From Euonymus europaeus (taxonomy: Eukaryota; Streptophyta; Magnoliopsida; Celastrales; Celastraceae), in the NCBI GenBank assembly GCA_963580455.1, contig OY756964.1, positions 22,914,001 through 22,978,000 of the forward strand: 64,000 nucleotides of DNA, written 5' to 3'. Below the pieces are notes generated by a model. That model made no database searches. It was not told the DNA's origin and worked only from the letters and a program-made list of their open reading frames with translations. The first letter of the stretch is position 1; every line of letters starts with the position of its first letter. This document shows positions 34,131 to 51,281 of this stretch, piece after piece. The position numbers and the translations under genes were made by a program.

Positions 34131-37100
34131 ATATGTATATCGAAAGTCAAAACTCACACATCAACTACTGCAAGCCCACTATAAATTAAGAAGCCCAACT
34201 CCCCAAGCGCACTTTAGTTAAGTTGTCGTCTCCCTTTGCAAAATTCAATCGGGCCTCGTCTAAATCAATTCTGATTCAATACCCTCTTTCATCCCTATGT
34301 TAGTTCCATCATCTCGCAAGTCCCTCTCTATCATTGCTCATCAGTCTCATGTATCTTTACGCATTTGAGCCTAGGGTCGATAAAAGCCGGTCCATTTTCA
34401 TCCCTATAAATGGAGATTTCTCAGGGGTTCCCTGTGAGTGGATTGGTCTGCAATGACATAGGGCTTCAGTTAGAGGTCCACTTATCAGGGGTTAAACCTC
34501 GGTTGCTCGCTGGGCTTCAGCTTGGCACTCACATGTCAGGGGAGCTTAGGCCATCCTAGTTAAAAAAGAATGTATGCATTCCTCGTAGCTAAACGAATAT
34601 ATGAGTGTGTGTATGGATTCCTCATTTTTTTTAATAAAAGGGAAGCGAGTGAGGTTCGAATTCGGGATTCGAGATTATATATGATCTAATTTGTCAATTG
34701 AGCAAATACGGATTCATTGGATTCCTCATATATTGCTATCTCACTTTGCATAAAAAGAAAATATCAACATATATAGAAATTATCCTCTAGGGTCCTAAAA
34801 TAAAGTTTTAAAAATAAAGTCCTAACTTTTAGAGTTATAATTATAATTTTATCAAAAATATATATATAGTTGTATTTTTATCGGTTTTACGAATCCAACA
34901 ACATATTTGTTCTTCGAAACAAAAATCAAATTTAACATGAAAAATACATGAAAATTATGGACCATCTAATATAAACTCAAAACATTCGATTTTTCGATTA
35001 CAATGAATTTTAATTTTTGCTTCAACTAAAAGATATATCGTTGGATTCATAAAACTAATCAAAATACATTATAATTCTTTCAAAATTTTAAAAATTATTT
35101 TGAACACCAAAAATTAAGAACTCATTTTAACACCGTTCAAGATAATTCCTCTAAGCATACATACATACATACGCGCGCATATATATATATGTGTGTGTGT
35201 GTGTGATCACTTGGCTATCTCTATATAGTAGTCCTTCCCCTTTTTAAGTAGTGAACCCAAAAAGGCTGAGGCTGTGAGCCTATGATACGACCTTTACACT
35301 GTTGATACAAATTATTAAATCACAATAATTGAATTTTTTTAGTGCGTATATGATTGAATGATGGATTAAAATTGGGTGATGATAAACATCATCATTATCT
35401 ACAAGACAGTGTGAATTCAATTGCAAGGGATTTATTGTTACTGGCTATTTAATAATGCAAAATCTCAAGTGATGACACATTGAATTCTTCGGATCTTTTC
35501 AACGACAAAATTAAAATTAAAATAATCACATTTAGTAATAATAATAAAAACATTAGCAACAAAACAAGGCAAGAATGTGATATTGGGCCCTTTTTTATAA
35601 TTTGATGGACTGGAGTGGACATTCAGTAAATGGTTGGGTGGGCCTCATATTTGACACGGAATCGTCCACATGGCAATGCACTCTTTCAATATTGGTTATT
35701 TTTTTTTTAAAAAAAAGGTGAGATTCGAACTCGAGATTTAAGATTACGTATGTTTAAACTCATCAATTGAATTAGTATTATTTTTTATTTATTATTACTT
35801 AATGCATTCTAAATAATTTACGACAATTACTTATTTACATATTAAAGGGAAACCTAATTATAATTATATATGCATGGACACATTGACAATTTTCTTTATA
35901 TTATTTTTCTTTCGTGACAAACACAGTAAGAAAAATACAGTGTTCCTGTAAATAAATATGGACAGCATAACATTAGTCAATCGATTTTCTAATGCTTAGT
36001 TAGGTTCTGTCGTAATCTGAACTAAGCCCGAGATGATTGGCTTTCTCACTGGTGTGGACTTGTGCATGCATTTTGTTGCTAGCACCATCAAAGTTTTTCA
36101 TCTTCTCCCGAATAATGAATACTCTTTCTCTCCCTCTTTTTCCAAAAGAGAAGGGAAAGAATACTACCTCTCTCTTTCTTTGATTAAATCAATTAAATTG
36201 TAATAATTAAAATTAAGAGGAGAGTTAAATACATGTAATTGAACGTTACATAAATAGAGCATAAATAAATGTGTTAAATACATATAGAATTTCCCACCAT
36301 GCTTACCTTATCTGAATGAAGGTCCAGGTTCTGCCCTGGTTAAAAAAATAAAATAAAATGTAGAATTATGTAATTAAATATATCTTCTTAATTTTTTTTA
36401 CCTTTAAACATCCAATTAAAATCATCAAAGGAAATGGAATGCGTTTTCTTTCTTAAATTAATTATTATAATAAAAAATCAATAAAAAAGATTTATGATAC
36501 CGGCAACAAACATGAAGCCAAATAACGCCTAAACCCTAAAACTCATAAAAAGAATTACAAAATAAGTGCCAAAAAAGTTATTTTATTTTGAAAAAATGGT
36601 CGATTAAGCATTTGTACAGTATTTTTGACTAAACAAACGTTCAACTTTGAAAATGATCTTCGTTAGCCCTTCATGTGATATGCTGTAAAAATAATCGAAT
36701 CAAGTAGAGATGGATCGTTGGTGAAGATGAATTTCAAAAAATCTTTGGATTGTGATATTTTTCTATGAGTTTCGATTTACGTTTCTCATTTGTCTTTGAG
36801 AATTTTCATTTGTGGATTTAATTTGAGGGTTTTCAATTTGGGTTTTGATTTGGGGTTTTCATATGGATTGCAACCTAGGGTTTCAAAATTAAGTTTCTGT
36901 TTCGAATTTACGAAAAATAAAAGAAAATGCTTCACAGGTATTGGTTCGTCAAATTTGTTGACAATAGTACTACTTGAACCAGTAATTAATGAATTTGTTT
37001 TTTTTTTGAGAAAGTAATTAATGAATTTGTTGACAATAGTACTACTTGAACCAGTAATTAATGCATTTTTGTAAACTATAAATGCATGGATAACTCTACC

Positions 37101-37427
37101 CATATTCAACCAGCACATCATATAATGATTTCGTACCGTTCTGAGGAAGGCTATGGTGGGGTTCCAATGTTAATGGAAGATAACAAACTAAAGACAAGAT
37201 TGTTTGAATTTTTTTTACCTCTTGCTGTTGAATTTGACATGTTAGGTATCAAACTAAAAGACAAGATTGTTCCCTCGTTCGATTTTGAGCGAATCTGGTG
37301 GAGATGGATGGATCCGAGGGAGGTCCAGTGGTAAATTTCACTAGACCTAACAAGTGACAGTCTAAATCGTCACACTAATCTAACGATTTTAAAAACGATA
37401 CCTTTTTTAAAAAAGAAAATTATGTGG
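34131..37427. other. Repeat-rich intergenic region without recognised genes
   Basis: No supported gene. Around 34435-34570 a block with TCAGGGG repeated is probably another SINE-type tail. Two related fragments lie at 34645-34720 and 35705-35780, both with a GATTCGAACTCGAGAT-like core, and look like old repeat copies in one family. A compound microsatellite (ACAT, GCGC, AT, GT units) lies at 35157-35204. A 40-bp direct duplication of the block starting AATTTGTTGACAATAG occurs at about 36951-36990 and 37024-37063. A frame at 37086-37334 has no family match. Confidence 0.4.
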
Positions 37428-37757
37428 TGTTTTGTAGAGCGTAAATTTTAATAGCGTATAAACTATCAATTTATTACTAGGGATATGTAAAGTAATTTAA
37501 TTATAAAGTAAAATCTATCGAATATTAGTATTATTGGAAAAAGTTTTATGCGTTGACTTCGAATATATACATTTTTTTTCTTCCAAATTTAACATGTATT
37601 TTGAGAGATACGAGGAGAAATGTGTGAAAGAGTTGGGGGCAATATGAGAAACTGAGGAAATTTCATGGTGTATGTTTTGACCTTGGTGGATAGAGGGTAT
37701 AAACTCCTGAGCGGAAAAAAATGAACGTATAAATTCCCACACGCTCTACCAAACGGC
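37428..37757. mobile_element. MITE-like element with GTTTGGTAGAGCGT ends
   Basis: The left end reads GTTTTGTAGAGCGT and the right end, on the opposite strand, GTTTGGTAGAGCGT (13 of 14 identical). About 330 bp and non-coding. Its left end also matches internal sequence of the element at 14744-15112, so the two belong to one family. No certain target-site duplication was found. Confidence 0.5.
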
Positions 37758-39007
37758 TGCAACCAAGCTTTCTCATTTTTGTTGAGCAGAGCAATATTCC
37801 ACATCAAGATTACACAACTGAGGAGGGGTTTTTGTGGAGTTACGTTGCTATGCAGTTCTCTTCAGGGGCTCTCCCCAAGATTTATCTTTGATAGTATTTG
37901 TGTGTTATTGATTTTGAAGTTGAGTTTGGTCTCATAAAAGGTTTCTTCTTTCTCAATTTGGACGATTAGCTGATTTTAACATTGGTCTCTTGCGGCCATG
38001 CTGAGGGTTCGGCCCTTTGAGAGGTTTGAATCTCGTTGGTTCTCTTCTTTGGCTTGCCCTTCTATTCATGGATTTTATAATGAACGTTTGTTTCATTTCA
38101 AAAGGATTCCCTATTTTCGATTCAGTTGCGTGGTTGAGTTGAATTCTTGTTGACCATGAGAGAGTAGAAATAAGGGAAAATGAGGGTGTGATGGTTTGAA
38201 AAAATAAATTAAAAACAATTGAAGCCACCAGATTAATCTAACGAGGCTTGGACTGTCCATCGGTTGAGTCCATGGTATTTACCACTTGACATCTCCTTGA
38301 TTCGAGATGGATAGTTAAGAAGACGAATTTAAAGGAATAGAAAGAAAGGAATTGTTTAAAAAATAAAATTTCATGTCACACAATAAACAGTCATGTCACT
38401 GGCGTTGCAATCGAAAATGTCAGGGAAAATTCTATCCGATTCGGATGATCGATTTGTGTTTTGCTGAAATATTTCTATTGAAAAAAGTATTTTTTTGATG
38501 AAAAATGTTATATGACCGAGTCTAAAATAATTCATAATAATATATTTAATATGTAATTTTGATGGGGTAACAAATTATGATGGTTGTGTTGCTCTAAAGC
38601 CTGGATTTTTACAGCATTTATCGCAAGCATTAAAAACTCATAAATGGAATGGCAAAGAAAACAGTAATTGTAACAGAAATATCAAGTGGAAAGTACTTGC
38701 ATTTTTGTGTGTCAGGAGTACAGTCAGTACATACACTTCTTTACTACCACACCACCGCTCTTTTACGATCTCTCTTATTTTCTGCCACAAAACGACGACG
38801 CACTCCAAGCTGGCAAGATTCCCTCCCTGTCCAACCCCCCCACCTCTTCCTATTCTCTCTTATCTCTCTCTTTCTTTCCCTTTCTCACCGAACGAACACT
38901 GGATTTCCCCTGGAAGCAAACATCCAACTCCCTCTTAAATTTCATAATTTTTTTTGTGTATTTTCCTTGGAATTATTTATTTTATTTCGTGGTTTTCGTA
39001 TTGTTGT
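37758..39007. other. Intergenic region and promoter of the DUF632 gene
   Basis: No gene is seen up to the DUF632 start. The last 200 bases contain a CT-rich stretch (about 38845-38890, TCTCTCTTATCTCTCTCTTT), common in plant 5' leaders. Confidence 0.45.
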
Positions 39008-42000
39008 ATGGGTTGTGCCAGCTCCAAGCTGGATGATCTACCGGCGGTGGCACTGTGCCTTGACCGCTGCAAATTCCTCGATGAGGCAGTTCACCTGAGA
39101 TTTACATTCGCGGAGGCTCACATCGCGTATGTCCATTCGCTGAAGGTGATTGGAGCTTCCTTGCATAGCTTTATCGAGCAAGATTTCAGTGGCGGAGCTG
39201 GGGAGTTTTTTCCGTCGCCGAAGCTCAATCTTCCTCCGAAAAGAAAAGGAGATCCGATTGGCGAAGACGGGGAAAATTCTCCACATGGAAAAGCTCTTCA
39301 TTCCCACTCAAATTCCGGCTCTCACCTCAATTTCCACTCGGATTCTGAAGATTATGAAGACGATTCAGACTCTCACTCGCTTCACCACTCTGGACACTCC
39401 TCTCCGCTGCATCACACTCGAACTGGACACCACGAAGATTACGATATGATTCGGAACCAAGAGGCTATGGAATCGTATCCTGGTGGATTTCCGGGTGGGT
39501 TTATGCATATGAACTACATGAAGAAACATACCACGCCGTCCGTTGTGTACCAGCAGAAACCTATGAGTTCCGAGACTGTTTATTACGGCGAAGCTTCTGC
39601 TTCTACCTCCTATAATCAGCAGAATCCGTACTCTGCCTACAATTCTAATCAGTATTCCTCCTTTGGGAATCCGAATTACGGAGGTGGCGGTAACTATTAT
39701 GGCTCGGCGGCTCCTCCGTACGGATCCTCTCCTCCTGGAATGCAGGCAGAGGCTTCTTCTTCAAGGCCGCCACCGGCGCCTCCTTCTCCACCGAGAGCAT
39801 CAGCTTGGGATTTCCTGAATCCTTTCGAGGGCTATGAGAAGTATTATTCAGCATACACGCCCAGCCGGGACTCGAAGGAAGTGAGGGAAGAAGAGGGGAT
39901 TCCTGATTTGGAAGACGAAGAGTACCAACATGAGGTTGTTAAAGAAGTACATGGTGATCAGAAGTTTGTTGCTGATGGTGGCGGGCCAAGGGAGCACTCG
40001 AAATCTGCAGTGGAAGACGACGATATAGACAAGAAGGTAGGCAGTGTTGGTGGGGAGGCGTCGCTTTACCAGACAAGGCCTAGTGTTGAGAGTAGAGGGG
40101 TGGAGTATGAGGTGCATGTGATGGAGAAGAAGGTTGTGGATGATGAGAGGTCTGAAGAGCATGGCAGAGGTAGTAATGCCGGTAGAGGTAGAATGAGAGA
40201 CGTGTCTGAGGTGGCATTGGAAATCAAAGTTCAGTTTGAGAGAGCATCAGAATCCGGGAATGAGATTGTGAAGATTCTTGAAGTGGGAAAGCTGCCCTAC
40301 CAGCGTAAATACAGTGAGTATTGGAATTGGAGTAGGACCAGAATTACCAACAATTATTTTGTATTCTGAAAGTGAAAAACAAGTTTTTGCCCTTCCCATA
40401 TTTGCTTTCTGGTAGTTATCCTGATTTTTGATGCTTAATGAATATTCTAATTGCTTAAGAAACACCTGATTTGATGTTTGTTTGTGCTAAATTTATTGGT
40501 TAGTTGGCCATTAACGTGAAGTTTATGAATGTGTAAAGCAGTCTCTTCCAAGATGTTGCATGTGGTTACTCCATCATTATCGGTGGTATCCTCACAACCA
40601 TCTTCTTCCAAAGCTGTTGAGTCATCATCCTCCACCGACAAGGCTAGTCCTGCTTACTTGGAAATTGAGGATGAACTGGCAATCAGGACAACAAATCTTT
40701 CCTCCACCTTGCAAAAGCTTTACCTTTGGGAGAAGAAACTGTGTAATGAAGTTAAGGTATGTTCTGTTGTTGATTTCAATTTCCCCCTATAATGCTTGAC
40801 ATGCTTCAAGTTGTCCAATGCTATTGAATTTGAGAAAAAATTTATAACTTCCTGACCCCGTATACTTGTTTTTTTTCCTTTCAATTTTACTATTATTCTT
40901 TTTGCAGGCTGAGGAAAAGTTGCGGGTAGTGCATGACCGAAAATGTAAAAAGCTGAAGCGTTTGGATGAAAGAGGCGCTGAGGTTCATAAGGTTGAGTCA
41001 ACTCGGAGCTTAATAAGAAGTCTGTCAACAAAAATTAGAATTGCAATTCAAGTTATTGACAAGATTTCAGTGACCATAAATAAGATTAGGGATGAAGAGC
41101 TATGGCCACAGCTAAATGGATTAATTCAAGGGTATGTGAATTTCAATAGTTACTGCTTACTCTAGCTTCCCTCATTTTTAATACCTTTTTTTTGATGATC
41201 TTCACTCACTTGTATCATATGAATTTGTCATTCTTTTGTGTATTTATACATTTTTATCTGTGTACTTCCTCATATAATGGGAGATTTTGACCCTCACCTT
41301 ATTCATATTTGTGTCATATATTTCTTCTTGAAGGTCCTCATATGGAACATGATTAAACCCCAGTGGCAGGAGCACTCCTTGTAAAAATGAATTTAGCTAC
41401 TTTAGTAATGTACTTGCATATATTGTATACTGTTGATCCTATCAAGCTCAAATTTCAATGGATCAAGAAGACAACTTGATGAAAGAAAGTAATGATAATA
41501 TTAAGGTTCAAATTTTTGCCCTTTTGATGTTACTCTGTAAGTGGTACTTTATCTTAGGGACTGCAGTGAAGTATGATGGATTAGTATAGGACTGACGATT
41601 TGAACTTTATGCAATTGGCATATGAGGATTTCTGTTTCTGGTAGTAAGCGTGATGATTTTGACTGTTGCTGGGGTTGGAATTCAACTTTCTTGGTTTGGT
41701 GATGATGATTTGGTGTGAGGGTGGTGTTACTTGTTATCATAGGTGAAGCTAAAGCTAGTACTATTCTTTGATGGGCCTAGTGCAGTAGAATAAGTAATCA
41801 CGAGTGAGAGTAGTTCATGGAATAGGCAACTAAAGGTGGGGCCTCGAGGCCGAATTTATGGTTTAGTGTCCTTGATGGGCTGGGGGCTTTTGGTAGTATG
41901 AGAATTTATGCCTCATTTTCCTTTAAAATTGGCGAACAACCAAGTGTTGATGAAGCGATTTCTATTGTTGTTGGCACTTGTGAGGCCGGTTTTTCTTTTT

Positions 42001-43761
42001 CTTCTCTCTACTTTTCTGACGGGGCTCGAGTTGGGGATGGGTGGTTGCTTCTTGCAACCTTTGAACTCGTGTTAACCTCCTCTATCAGAACCTTATCAGT
42101 TTGTCTTGAGTGGTTAGGATATAATATTCGTAAGGAACAACGTTGGGCATAGGAGTGGAATTTGTGTAGGTGACCATACACATTGGCTTTATGCTCATAG
42201 CCTCATAGGCATTGTGAATGTGGTTGGAAACCTCCTTGGGGATGTTACTTATAGGTTAAAACAAAGATCCGCTGCCCACCCCTTTCTGTCCTTTTGTCTC
42301 TCTTATCGAGCCTTTTTTACGTAATTTAACAGTCAATTATGGATGTTAAAAGCACCTATATTTCACAAATTGTGATGAGTCGTTTTCTTATTCAATTCAA
42401 ATTTCATGAAGAAATGGTGCTTACGTTGTTTCAGAACATCTTTGCCTTCTGTAATTATTGGAAGCATCATTATGATAGTTTCTGTGATACAAATGGTAAT
42501 GATTGTCCTAGTCATCATAGAGCATAGGCCCAATGATTTTGAGTCTTAACATCGCTGATGTCTGCTAATGTTGCATGAACAACCAATTTCTTATTTTTTA
42601 AACATGAAATGCGGATTATCAGCTTTTTACAAACTGGATTGATATATGCATATAAGGCCCTCTGATTGACAACGGCACTATGGAGAAACTATTATCTTGA
42701 CTTACTTCAAGGAGTAGACTTCCAACTTACAATTTTGAATTTAAACCAAAGGGTTGTGAGTTTACCTCTCCAATGCTTACATGTTTGACATGCTTATCTT
42801 TTACATGTTTGTACAACAAATTGTTGTGCATTTACCTCTTTGATATTTATCCGTTACATTCTTGTGATTTTTGCTTTTAGTATGAAAACCTGCGTGTTTA
42901 TATTTCTGCTACGGGATGGCACATAAAATTCATATACTTTGTGACTATTCTCTTTTTACATTTTTGTGAGAACATGGTTAATTTTTATTTCTAATTTTTT
43001 TCTATGGTGATGTCTTCAGGTTAACTAGGATGTGGCAAGGTATGCTTGAATGCCATCGTATTCAGTCCCAAGCTGTGAGGGAGGCCAGAAATTTAGGTCG
43101 CCTTGGTAGCAGCAGGAAGTTGGGTGATGCTCACCTTGAAGCCACTTTGCGGCTTGAACATGAGCTTCTAAATTGGACTTTTAGGTTCTCCAGTTGGATT
43201 CGAGCTCAGAAAGGTTATGTGAGAGCCCTGAATAACTGGCTTATGAGATGTCTTCTTAATGAGCCAGAAGAGACAGAAGATGGGAGACCGCCCTTTTCAC
43301 CTGGTAGAATAGGAGCGCCTCCTGTGTTTGTGATATGTAACCAATGGTCCCAAGCTTTAGACAGGATATCTGAGAAGGAAGTGGTCCAGTCTATGCGCAT
43401 TTTTGCCTTGAGTGTGTTTCAGCTCTGGGAACATGACAAGCTTGAAATGCGGGAAAGAATGATGGCAAACAAGGATCTAGAGAGGAAAGTAAGGAACTTG
43501 GATAGGGATGATCAGCGGATACAAAAGGAGATTCAAGCATTTGATAAAAAAATCATTATGGCTGATGATGGTAATAGTCTTTCGGTATCTGGACATGCCG
43601 TATTTCAAAGTGATGCTAGCAGTGGTAATCTGCAGGGGAGTTTGCTACGCATTTTTGAGGCCATGGAGAGATTCACGGCTGACTCCATGAAAGCATACGA
43701 GGAACTCTTGCAACGCAGTGAAGAAGAAATGCATGCTCAAGGAAGTGAGACTGTTTCATAG
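39008..43761 (+). CDS. DUF630/DUF632 protein (NRG2/REL2/APSR1-like family)
   Basis: Four exons (39008-40313, 40539-40756, 40908-41131, 43020-43761) give 829 residues. I chose the ATG at 39008 because it gives MGCASSKLDD, the usual N-terminus of this family, with Gly2 and Cys3 suited to myristoylation and palmitoylation; the frame stays open upstream. DUF630 fills about residues 1-60. A His/Ser/Asp-rich low-complexity part follows (about 97-150), then Tyr/Gly/Asn-rich and Pro-rich segments. DUF632 runs from about 400 to near the end and includes VTPSLSVVSSQPSS, LWEKKLCNEVKAEEKLR and ALDRISEKEVVQSM, with coiled-coil character. Relatives act in nitrate signalling (NRG2), leaf shape (REL2) and root growth. 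The second acceptor is an AAGCAG tandem site, which could give two isoforms. Confidence 0.9.
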
Positions 43762-45359
43762 GGCTTTGGATCGTAATGCTATCTCAATAGCTGTTTCACG
43801 ACGTTGCATCACAATGTGGAGATTAACAACAGGCTTGGCTGGAAACCAGGCTTGGTCGTATATATGTGATCTTCCAACTGCTTAGCCCATTGTGGACTAC
43901 TCAGATGGGTGCTTGTTTTCTGCGTGGAGAAAGTCTGTTGTGCCCAAGAAAAAATGTTGAGTGCTAACTCAGCAGTGCAACAGATCTCGCGGCAAAACTA
44001 GCTCATTGGTGGAACCGGATTTGACAAGGTGAAGGGCAGGAGGAAAGAGGTGGTCATGCTGATATGATATCAGATTAGCAACCTGATTTATTTGATGATG
44101 TGGATTCTGAAGCCAATGCTGGATTACTTGCAGGACTTGCACATCATGCCTACAAATAACTCAATTCATGACTCAAACCGCGCCCCTGAAGCAATGCTTC
44201 TGCAGATGAAAGGGTAGAGGAAAACTGAAAACTCAGCTTCAAAGATTCACAGGAGAAGGAGATTTTTTGTAAGTTTTGTAGGTTAATTGGGCTGTTTAAA
44301 AGCGACGCAAGTCATTGATTAGCCCAAATATCAGATGGTGTATCGTAACATAATTAGGCTTCCTTTATCCATATATAAGTCAAATTTATATTTAAAATGC
44401 TGTACAGGCCACAGTTATTTTTAGATACTAGGGAAATTGTAAGCAACCCTCCAATCAGGATATTGGAATGAGCCAAGTTCTATCCTGTGAAATGCAGCTC
44501 TGAATTTTTGTTGCTTTGTACATATAGACTCTAAGCAGTTTTCAAGTATTAGTATTTGGAGATAAACAGGCCGACACATGAAGGATTTGAAGAAGATGGA
44601 TCACAAACAAAACAAAAACTAAACTGATTCTCAATAGAAGGCAGTAGGACCAAAGCTTCTGGTTCTGCCAAAGATAAGATAATAAAATGTCTTCCTTGGA
44701 TGCCCACTATTTTAGTTGTTTGTTAGTGATGAAAATACACCACTAAATGGAATCCTTAGGTGGCTAATCTGGGACAGGAAGAGAATATAATCAATATATG
44801 CCTCCAAATCAGTCAATCAATTAATTCTAAACGTGTATAAAGTAGTTTTGTTTAAAAGCCAAAAGGAAACAACGTAGGGTATCCAACTACACAAACAAAG
44901 ACTTCTTGTTAAAGCATCTCTAATGGGAGAAGAAAAATTACCAAATACTATAGTCAATAATAATAATTAATAAGACAAGTGTAAAGTCTTTGAGTCATAC
45001 ACCCGTGCATATAATTTTATCATCATTGGATTTGTTTAGTAATAAAATAAATATTTGACTGTTGTTTGTCTTAATATGACTAATCAAACAAAATTGATTT
45101 CCAGTTTCCACTGTAATTTATCATGATTACATAAGTTAAAACTTAAAAGAGAAGATAACTATAAATAACTGTTTTAGGACAACCTTACCTAGACTTTTAC
45201 TGCGCCAGAACAGAACTGATCATCACTGAAAGGTGAAAACAAACCCAAAGAAGAGGACTTTCTACTTCCAATCTCAGCTTAATATCCTTTTTTTTCTTCT
45301 TCTGATCATCTTCTCACAAAACGCTCAACAACCCAGAAGCTTAAACCTCAAACTGGAAC
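43762..45359. other. Intergenic region between the DUF632 and BSK-like genes
   Basis: The first 800 bases are probably the 3' untranslated region of the DUF632 gene; several AATAAA-like words lie beyond 44660. The rest is AT-rich promoter DNA of the next gene. No other gene is seen. Confidence 0.45.
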
Positions 45360-49550
<4,191 letters not shown>

Positions 49551-50580
49551 GAACGTAGCCTTAAAGATTTGATATGGAACTACAGGACCGTTGCTATTGA
49601 CCGAGGCTGCCCAAAGTTTGTACAGAATCTGAGCTGGGAATCACAGTTGTAATTCTTCATTGATTGATACATGATGTAGAAATATATGAACTCTTGTTTG
49701 TAAGGAAACCTTTTGAGGGTGTGACCATCACCTAAGCTTCTTACAAGGTATTTAGTTGGCATTTTGAGAAGAGAATGAGGCGAGATGGAAGAGTGAAATT
49801 TCCTCGTTTGGTTGAGTTTAGAAGAGTGAAATACTTAACTCATCTCATCCTCATTCTACTCTTACGGAGATTAACAAAGTTTACTAAAAAGATGGAATTA
49901 ACTAATATTTACAACGAGTGAGAATGAGTTTTGATGTTTCAAAGACTATTTTAGCCCTCATTAATAAATAATCTCAATTAAAATTATGACATTTATGCTC
50001 AGTCTTCAATCTATATCGAACATGATAATGTTCGTCTCACACTCGTTTCAAGCTCACACACTCATCGAAGAGGCAATGAAACGCCCGTTAGAGAAAAATA
50101 ATAATAAATAGTATACGTAATTTCTTTTAGAAGGACATGTTTCAGTGAAGTCACAACTTGTCTCGTCTTCTTTACTATATCCAGATGCCTTATTTACTGA
50201 ACAATCCAATATGAGTCCTACTCTACAGAGAAATATCCACGACCCCCAAAACAGTTGGTCAATATAAATCCACCATATCTTTGATACAAACAATGAAAGA
50301 TTTCCAGCTATAATTTGATGAGGATTGCAACAATGGGAAATAAGTCTAGCTTTATTGTAACGTGAACTCTCTCATTTTTCAATGGTTATTGGGTGGGAGA
50401 AAATTCATGGTTTTTGCTAGGGTGAAAGTATGGGTTTTTGTTTCGGTTTTAGATCAAAATCGAAAAAATTGAAAACTAAAATTTGAAAATGTGACAAATC
50501 GAACTGAATCGAATAATATATTAGTACTGAACAAAAATTTATTAAATGACTCGATTTTTCGGTTTAAACTGAATTAATGA
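49551..50580. other. Intergenic region between the BSK gene and the mobile-element nest
   Basis: The first 200 bases are probably the BSK 3' untranslated region. No gene is seen. From 50418 (TAGGGTGAAAGTATGGG) the sequence turns into a run of CGGTTT/AAACCGA-like words of the kind also found at 54600-54713. Confidence 0.45.
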
Positions 50581-51275
50581 AGGTGAATGCTAGATACACC
50601 GCACTTTTTTTCAATGTCACCCCATTTTCACAAAAACTCCAATAAAAATAACAAAAAATCTTCTAACACCCCATTCCTTTATATTTCATGAAATATACGG
50701 TCACACCCCAAATATGCGAAAAAATGAAACGTTCAGTGAAGATTTCGCCCGATTCATCTACCGTAGGAGGTCGTGGTTTCTTGGGCTTTGTTGGCATCGT
50801 CAAGGGCTTCGATTTGGTAGGTGGCTCGCCTCAATCGGAGGCTAGAGTTAGCCGGATCGGAGCTCCAAATATGCGAAAAATCGAAACGTTCGATGAAAAT
50901 TTCGGCCGATCCATCCACCGTTGGAGGTTGTGGTTGCCTGGGATTTGTCGGCATCATCGATGGCTTCGATATGGTAGGTGGCTCGCCTCAAACGGAGGCC
51001 AGAGTCGGCTTGATCAGAGCTCCAAATATGCGAAAAATCAAACTTCTGATGAAAATCCCGATCGATTCGTCCATCGTTGGAGGTATGGGTTGCTTGGGCT
51101 TTGTCGGTATCGTCGAGGCTTCGATTTGGTAAATGACTTGCTTCAAACGGAGACCAGACGACAAAGATTCGGTGGCGACTGCTAGCAAAAAAGAGTGTGG
51201 GAGTGAAGTAAGAGTGCATTTTTTGTGACGGAATAAGTGTCATTGGATAAAAGTGTGTTCCATTAGCCCTCACCT
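50581..51275. mobile_element. Non-autonomous TIR transposon carrying internal 157-bp tandem repeats
   Basis: The left end AGGTGAATGCTAGATACAC pairs with the right end, whose opposite strand begins AGGTGAGGGCTAATGG. Looser inverted similarity continues for about 60 bases, both sides having CACTTTT, CAATG and CACAAAAA words. The hexamer TAATGA stands on both sides (50575-50580 and 51276-51281) as a possible target duplication. Inside are three tandem units. The open frames crossing it change frame at every unit, so it is not coding. The superfamily is not clear from a six-base duplication. Confidence 0.6.
50708..51178. repeat. Three tandem copies of a 157-bp unit
   Basis: Units begin CCAAATATGCGAAAAA at 50708, 50865 and 51022, exactly 157 bp apart. 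Each contains GTGGCTCGCC or a close variant later in the unit. Copies differ by scattered changes, and the third is the most diverged at its end. They lie inside the inverted-repeat element described separately. Confidence 0.85.
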
Positions 51276-51281
51276 TAATGA

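Noticed and set aside
33854..34150. 98-residue minus-strand frame with RGDSNTRPST
   Set aside because: It is a read-through of the SINE-like repeat, and the Arg-Ser-rich words come from the box B region.
37086..37334. 82-residue plus-strand frame with an EEGYGGVPML-like start
   Set aside because: Short, unsupported by splice sites or family similarity, and next to a direct repeat in AT-rich DNA.
38954..39007. Upstream start giving 18 more residues on the DUF632 protein
   Set aside because: The family begins MGC for lipid modification; the added hydrophobic residues come from the leader.
50688..51185. 165-residue open frame on the plus strand and overlapping frames on both strands
   Set aside because: It crosses three 157-bp tandem units. 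Since 157 is not a multiple of three, the same DNA is read in a different frame in each unit, which shows it is not coding.
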